From contig DASYBM010000004.1 of assembly GCA_036500765.1 (NCBI GenBank), positions 496,001 through 560,000 on the forward strand: 64,000 nucleotides of DNA. The letters are read 5' to 3'. Positions 60,315-64,000 of this stretch are shown piece after piece (the stretch's first letter is position 1; the number at the start of each line of letters is the position of its first letter). Under the pieces are notes generated by a model. It saw nothing but the letters and a program-made list of their open reading frames with translations. It searched no databases and was not told the DNA's origin. The position numbers were made by a program, and so were the translations under genes. The stretch is from Candidatus Sulfotelmatobacter sp. (lineage in GTDB: Bacteria; Acidobacteriota; Terriglobia; Terriglobales; Acidobacteriaceae).

Positions 60315-60980
60315 TCACCAGCGGCGAGTACCGAAAGTCTTGCGGACGCCCAGCGTGACGTACCGGCCCCAGGGGCTGTTGGTGCCGAGGTCGGCAGGGC
60401 CAAGGTTGGTATCACGGGCGCCGAGACGGTCGAACAGGAAGTGCTGGTTCACGCGAAACTCGAATCCTCGGTTCAGATAAATGCCGATTCCCCAGGAGTG
60501 GTCGACCCCGATGGCATCGGGCGACCAGGTGTACAGGGTCTTGGGAATCGTCTTGCCAAACAGGAAAGTCGGCGCGCCATAGACCATGAAGCGGCGCAGC
60601 GGGCCGCGGCCAAAGGGGCGGACTTCGAGAATTCCAGAAAGAATGTAGCGGGCGAATAAGCTGCACGGGGCATTGACTCCTCCGTAATTGCCGGCAGTGC
60701 CGGCACACTGGTTAGGATCAACTTCGTTGTGCGGAGGGGCGAGGTCGAGTTCGGCCCACCCCCAGAACATATCCCTGGGAAAGAACATGCGGTCCTGAGC
60801 TTTCAGATCGGATTCCGGCTCGTGGGCCTGCCTCGGCGCACTGCTGGTGGGCGCTGGGTTACTCTGGGAACTGAGCGTCGTAGAAGATACTTGCGCGCCC
60901 GCAAACGAAATCAACACAGGAACTGCCAAGAACCACGCACACCTTTTCGCTGTGCCTGTTTCCATTGCGCCTCTTTTCAT
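60315..60980 (-). CDS. Exported protein, possible outer-membrane beta-barrel (221 aa)
   Basis: ATG 60980 has GGAGG at a good distance; the signal peptide CAWFLAVPVLISFAGAQ follows. The mature part is Ser/Pro/Gln-rich at first, then aromatic, alternating strands (DMFWGWAELDLAPPHNEVDP, YLNRGFEFRVNQHFLFDRLG, PWGRYVTLGVRKTFGTRRW) that end in an aromatic-basic residue. Such strands suggest a small outer-membrane barrel, but fewer than 12 strands are clear. No function is known. It converges on the bactofilin-like gene. Confidence 0.65.
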   Translation of the reverse strand: MKRGAMETGTAKRCAWFLAVPVLISFAGAQVSSTTLSSQSNPAPTSSAPRQAHEPESDLKAQDRMFFPRDMFWGWAELDLAPPHNEVDPNQCAGTAGNYGGVNAPCSLFARYILSGILEVRPFGRGPLRRFMVYGAPTFLFGKTIPKTLYTWSPDAIGVDHSWGIGIYLNRGFEFRVNQHFLFDRLGARDTNLGPADLGTNSPWGRYVTLGVRKTFGTRRW

Positions 60981-61245
60981 TAAGCCTCCAGATTAATGCC
61001 GGTTTGGGCAGAGCGAGTCATTGTACCCCCGAGGAAAGAGTGGCGGCTAAGCGGCAAGCGTCGAGGATGGGAGAGGGCATTGGAAGCCTAAGAGATTCCT
61101 TCCAGAATTCATATTTTGGAAGGGATTTATTCCATTCATAGTACGTTCACATTAGGCCAATTTGACTAAAGTACGCCAAAACATGAGCTTCCACATTTGG
61201 TTGGCCGATTGCACAGTGAGAAGCAACCGCCGGACCAGGAACCTT

Positions 61246-61587
61246 ATGCCCCAAGAAATTTCGGTATCGTACCAGGCAATCAAGAGCAAAGTGTATCGTT
61301 TGGTTGATTCTCTGGTTGTCGGTGAAAAGACTGAATCCGAGGTACAGGAGTCGATACGAAGGTGGTGGGCGCTCATTCATCCGGCGGACCGCCCGATTGC
61401 ACAGAAGTATCTGCTGATGGTGCTGGGGCGCTCGGCCTCGGCGCTGGACTGCATGGGCGACGCATTTCTTTCCGTTGGCAGCTGCGAAGTTACTCGCCCG
61501 CAAATGACCGAGACCACGCTGCCTGCGAAGCGCATGCGACTGCTGGAGCGGATGGTGAAGGAAAGCAACGTTCGCACAGTCGTTTAG
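61246..61587 (+). CDS. Unknown helical protein (113 aa)
   Basis: ATG 61246 has AGGAA 4-5 bases upstream; an earlier TTG is possible but poor. The product MPQEISVSYQAIKSKVYRLV continues with TESEVQESIRRWWALIHPAD, RPIAQKYLLMVLGRSASALD. All helical, no motif. It faces the vapBC operon and may be host chromosomal. Confidence rests on the ribosome site. Confidence 0.5.
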   Translation: MPQEISVSYQAIKSKVYRLVDSLVVGEKTESEVQESIRRWWALIHPADRPIAQKYLLMVLGRSASALDCMGDAFLSVGSCEVTRPQMTETTLPAKRMRLLERMVKESNVRTVV

Positions 61588-61628
61588 TCGATATGTGCGC
61601 GGAAACCTCTCGGCGTTAATTCTGTGGC

Positions 61629-62039
61629 TCACTCATCAATCGTCCAGTTTTCGAGCGTCAGATTGCAAACTCGGCGGAACTCTCTCGTATTATTCGTCAC
61701 CAGGGTCAAGCCGAGGGCGCGCGCATGTGCGGCGATGAACAAGTCGTTTGCGCCAATCATCCTGCCAAGTTTTTGCAAATTCGCGCGAATCTCGGCGTAG
61801 TGAATCGAAGCCTCGTCAGGAAAGTCCAGAACTTCGACGTAGCGGAGAAATGCGCTCAAGGCTGCCTCATCCTGCTGCCGTCGCGGAGACACTTCCACGC
61901 CGAATAGAAGTTCTGACTTTGTGATTACCGAAATGCACACGTCGCTGACGGGAACTCGCTGCAATCGTTTCAACACCGCATCGCTTGAGCGCTTCATGAT
62001 GTAGGAGCACGTGTCCGTGTCCAGCATGTAGCGCGGCAT
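61629..62039 (-). CDS. vapC: VapC-type PIN-domain toxin
   Basis: 136 residues. PIN acidic residues are in MLDTDTCSYIMKR (D7, D9), SVITKSELLFGVEV (E), and GANDLFIAAHARALG (D); LGLTLVTNNTREFRRV is the C-terminal conserved block. It is an endoribonuclease that blocks translation when free. It overlaps the vapB stop by one base (TAATG), so the two are translated together. The ATG follows the VapB TAA directly. Confidence 0.94.
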   Translation of the reverse strand: MPRYMLDTDTCSYIMKRSSDAVLKRLQRVPVSDVCISVITKSELLFGVEVSPRRQQDEAALSAFLRYVEVLDFPDEASIHYAEIRANLQKLGRMIGANDLFIAAHARALGLTLVTNNTREFRRVCNLTLENWTIDE

Positions 62040-62266
62040 TACGGCTTACGCTCCTGCACGGGCAAGTCTTCCACTTCGTCCATGAAGGTCGCCGAGGCAG
62101 CGGGAGCCTCGTCCAGGTACGACTTCCAGTCCGATGGCGCTGCCGACAGGATCACGTCGCTGCCCTCCTTCCGGATGAATACCTCCGTGGTTCGAAACTG
62201 AAACTCCTTCGGCAGTCGGACCGCTTGACTGCGGTTGTTCATGAAGATTTTGGCTTTACGCTGCAT
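62039..62266 (-). CDS. vapB: VapB-type antitoxin, AbrB-like
   Basis: 75 residues. The N-terminal MQRKAKIFMNNRSQAVRLPK ... FQFRTTEVFIRKEG is the swapped-hairpin AbrB/SpoVT DNA-binding domain, and the acidic C-terminus (LDEAPAASATFMDEVEDLPV) binds the toxin. It neutralises VapC and represses the operon. The palindrome at 62287-62314 lies 21 bases upstream of its start and is the likely operator. Confidence 0.92.
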   Translation of the reverse strand: MQRKAKIFMNNRSQAVRLPKEFQFRTTEVFIRKEGSDVILSAAPSDWKSYLDEAPAASATFMDEVEDLPVQERKP

Positions 62267-62286
62267 GGCTTCCTCCCACAGACGAG

Positions 62287-62314
62287 CGTGGCATATACAT
62301 TAGTATATGCCACG
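62287..62314. promoter_or_regulatory. 12-bp perfect palindrome, probable VapB operator
   Basis: cgtggcatatac (62287-62298), a 4-base spacer atta, gtatatgccacg (62303-62314). It starts 21 bases upstream of vapB (minus strand). The AT-rich half-sites overlap a promoter-like position, so binding would block transcription. Position and symmetry are as known for vapBC loci. Confidence 0.85.
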
Positions 62315-62330
62315 GGAAAACGGGATAGCA

Positions 62331-62398
62331 AGAGTCATCCTGAGCGCAGGGATTGGTCCGCGAAGCGGAGCAATCTCGAAGTGGAAGGATCCCTTACC
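62331..62398. repeat. REP-like element, family A (inverted)
   Basis: gtcatcctgagcgcagggat and gcggagcaatctcgaagtgg, with a hairpin-like ggtccgcgaagcggagc centre. It follows the vapB operator and is in the opposite orientation to 62489-62552. Together they flank about 90 bases. Confidence 0.7.
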
Positions 62399-62488
62399 TG
62401 CTTTGCAGCGCTCAAAGCACGGCGAGGAGTCCTCACTTCGGCTTGGGCCTGCCGCAGAATTCCTTGAATCAACAGGATGCGGTTTAGG

Positions 62489-62552
62489 GTGTAGGGATCC
62501 TTCGACTGCGTTGTCGTCAGCTTCGCGGACGACAACTTCGCTCAGGATGACA
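62489..62552. repeat. REP-like element, family A (clean copy, 9-bp stem)
   Basis: ggtgtagggatccttcgactg and cgctcaggatgacaagc flank a perfect stem gttgtcgtc (62510-62518) and gacgacaac (62528-62536). Its right end enters the stop region of the antitoxin gene at 62542. Confidence 0.85.
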
Positions 62553-62793
62553 AGCCTTTGGTGCCATTGAGGATGGCTGAAACTTGGCGGCGCACTTCTG
62601 CCCACGGGATCGGCTTCACTTTGCCCGAGTCTAATTCCTCGATGCGCTTGGCGATTTCGCGGCCCCATTCCTCTTCAGCGGATGCGTCAACGGTCTCGTC
62701 GAGGCTTTCCAAAAGCGAGCCTGCAAGAGCGGCACGCGCTTCGGGCGGAAGTGCGAGAGCCTTTTCGAGCAGTTCTGAAACTTCGCGTGTCAT
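62542..62793 (-). CDS. Orphan addiction-module antitoxin (Unstab_antitox type, 83 aa)
   Basis: ATG 62793 gives MTREVSELLEKALALPPEAR, then LAGSLLESLDETVDASAEEE and WGREIAKRIEELDSGKVKPI. ALxLPxxxRxxLAxxLLxSL is the hallmark of PF09720 antitoxins, usually before a RelE/ParE toxin. No toxin follows: downstream lie two REP-like elements and then vapB. The final residues (NGTKGLSS) and the stop come from the repeat end (ggatgacaagc). Confidence 0.8.
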   Translation of the reverse strand: MTREVSELLEKALALPPEARAALAGSLLESLDETVDASAEEEWGREIAKRIEELDSGKVKPIPWAEVRRQVSAILNGTKGLSS

Positions 62794-62887
62794 GCCTGTC
62801 ATCCCAGATGCCCTAGCGCAACGCAAACGCGCAGGTTGCAAGTCGAATCAGCAAAAACGGGCTGCCGACGCCTGCGGGACTCGGATT

Positions 62888-63181
62888 TCATATTCCCTGC
62901 AACCTAATCGCGGCCATTCCGCCTGCTGATTTGTTGTCTATCTCGACGAGCGCAGCGTGATACTTGTCGAAAAATTCTACGATTGCTTGCCATGAGGTCC
63001 AGTCGGGTTCCTCGCAATACTTGACGGTAACGCTGCTTGAGAGCAGATTCGTAAGGCTCTCTGTTCTGTATGCGAACAATTCTTGTGCGTCGGCGATATC
63101 GGCTACCGACGGCTGGCCAAAAGAAGTCCTAGCCCTTTCCGCTAGCGCGGCGGTTGCTGCCCGTAAATCAGTTCTGTTCAT
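62888..63181 (-). CDS. Unknown protein (97 aa)
   Basis: MNRTDLRAATAALAERARTS opens a helical protein with VADIADAQELFAYRTESLTN and a strand-like VTVKYCEEPDWTSW, then IVEFFDKYHAALVEID. No family recognised. A convergent or overlapping gene is not present on the other strand. The start codon lacks a strong ribosome site. Confidence 0.45.
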   Translation of the reverse strand: MNRTDLRAATAALAERARTSFGQPSVADIADAQELFAYRTESLTNLLSSSVTVKYCEEPDWTSWQAIVEFFDKYHAALVEIDNKSAGGMAAIRLQGI

Positions 63182-63218
63182 GATAGGGAAAGTGTATCAT
63201 CGGGCCGCACGATCGCAA

Positions 63219-63644
63219 CTACCTTGGTGGCTGCTGCGTAAGCCCCTCAACCGTCTTTCCGAGGATCACTCCCATGACGTTAATTCGGCATCGGTCGGCG
63301 GCCAGCGTTAGGCTTGCTTGGCCCACGTGCGGATATTTCTTGGCTGATTGCGCGGCAAAATATTCACATGCATCGCCCAGCTTCTTTTCGCCTTCCTCGG
63401 TTTCCTTCCACGGCGGGGCCAACGGCCTGGGAAAGCCATCCCGCTCACATTCAAGAAACTCGTCCGCCCCTAGCAACCGCGCCACGTCATGCCTTTCGGC
63501 CCGCTCGGGAAGCAGGATGCCGCATTCTGGTTTTCGAGGTATTAGCTCCAATGCTTTGGCTGACGTTTTCTCTTGTTGTGGATGGGCGGTGGCAACCAAC
63601 AGGCCGAAGGAAACTGTCAGGGCAAACACGGATGGCTTCAACAT
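63219..63644 (-). CDS. Exported protein, unknown function (141 aa)
   Basis: ATG 63644 gives a signal peptide MLKPSVFALTVSFGLLVATA ending near AHPQ. The mature region (LELIPRKPECGILLPERAER, GADEFLECERDGFPRPLAPP, YFAAQSAKKYPHVGQASLTL) has two to three Cys and is not recognised. The upstream in-frame start is antisense-like and rejected. A divergent gene begins at 63716. Confidence 0.6.
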   Translation of the reverse strand: MLKPSVFALTVSFGLLVATAHPQQEKTSAKALELIPRKPECGILLPERAERHDVARLLGADEFLECERDGFPRPLAPPWKETEEGEKKLGDACEYFAAQSAKKYPHVGQASLTLAADRCRINVMGVILGKTVEGLTQQPPR

Positions 63645-63715
63645 GAGAACCAGCTCCGCCGCGGATTCTATCACCAGTTTTAGAACCCTTCGCCATGCCG
63701 GAGTAGAATAGGCCC

Positions 63716-64000
63716 ATGAGCACAATTGAAGGCAGCCTAGACATTTTTTGGGAAAACAATGCGCAACGTACAGCCACGCCCCGGTACATGCTGGTGTTTG
63801 CCCGATATCAGAACTTCAAAAGCGGCGCGCAACCAGCCAAGCATTTGGTGGGTGCCGATGCTTTAGAATCCTACCTAGCTGAAATCGGATTCGACGCCAC
63901 GGATGCGAAGGATTGGGTTAAACAGTTGCAGGCGGCAGGCAGCGTTTCGATCCCTCATATTTGGATGCCCGAAGAACAGATGGCGGCATATGAGCAGTCA
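63716..64000 (+). CDS. Unknown protein, N-terminal part (runs off window)
   Basis: ATG 63716 with GGAG about 14 bases upstream. The visible 95 residues read MSTIEGSLDIFWENNAQRTA, PRYMLVFARYQNFKSGAQPA and then FDATDAKDWVKQLQAAGSVS. No known domain; the frame stays open to the window end. The start is supported by the open frame and divergence from 63644. Confidence 0.55.
   Translation, partial: MSTIEGSLDIFWENNAQRTATPRYMLVFARYQNFKSGAQPAKHLVGADALESYLAEIGFDATDAKDWVKQLQAAGSVSIPHIWMPEEQMAAYEQS

Overview
The window looks like a chromosomal segment of an Acidobacteriota bacterium (class Terriglobia is my best guess). This is inferred from gene content, not from a marker gene: a TonB receptor with an N-terminal carboxypeptidase-regulatory domain, a PEP-CTERM exported protein, an FG-GAP/Ig-repeat secreted protein, a very large Ser/Thr kinase, PilZ proteins, and many short hairpin-forming intergenic repeats.

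Bases 1-15712 are the early and packaging half of a tailed-phage prophage, read almost entirely on the minus strand. In transcription order (right to left) it carries a winged-helix/zinc protein, a HerA/FtsK-like ATPase, HNH endonucleases, a dense chain of tiny genes that mostly overlap by 4 bases (many Cys-rich, several membrane peptides, one Flp-pilin-like), a DUF6745 protein with a 9-bp coding repeat, then HNH, TerS, TerL, an HK97-type portal and the start of a prohead protease that runs off the left edge. No integrase, capsid, tail or lysis gene is visible.

Bases 15720-32340 are host genes: a dolichyl-phosphate-type glycosyltransferase, the FG-GAP/Ig protein, truB, a rhomboid protease, a secreted DinB protein, then a run of SDR, RibD/DHFR-like reductase, folE and two PTPS paralogues that could form a tetrahydropterin pathway. 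These are followed by a second glycosyltransferase, a TlpA-like lipoprotein, a copper P-type ATPase and a small divergent HMA-like protein. A tRNA-Arg(ACG) lies at 32342.

Bases 32773-46615 hold a 2125-residue Ser/Thr kinase containing six gapless 162-residue repeats, a TonB-dependent receptor, a NicO-type metal transporter with a pentapeptide-like N-terminus, a PEP-CTERM protein, and a receiver/double-PilZ protein.

Bases 47025-64000 carry a PTPS-related membrane protein, rdgB, sdhCAB, an M15-like secreted protein, a P-loop kinase, a lipoprotein next to the remnant of an M19 dipeptidase, two cyclophilins (one exported, one cytosolic), mdh and icd, envelope proteins, and a toxin-antitoxin zone (vapBC with a 12-bp palindromic operator, plus two orphan antitoxins). 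Citric-acid-cycle genes (sdhCAB, mdh, icd) are grouped within 10 kb. Several families of REP-like hairpins are scattered between host genes, and two have entered coding sequence (truB, copA). No CRISPR array, rRNA or insertion sequence was seen.
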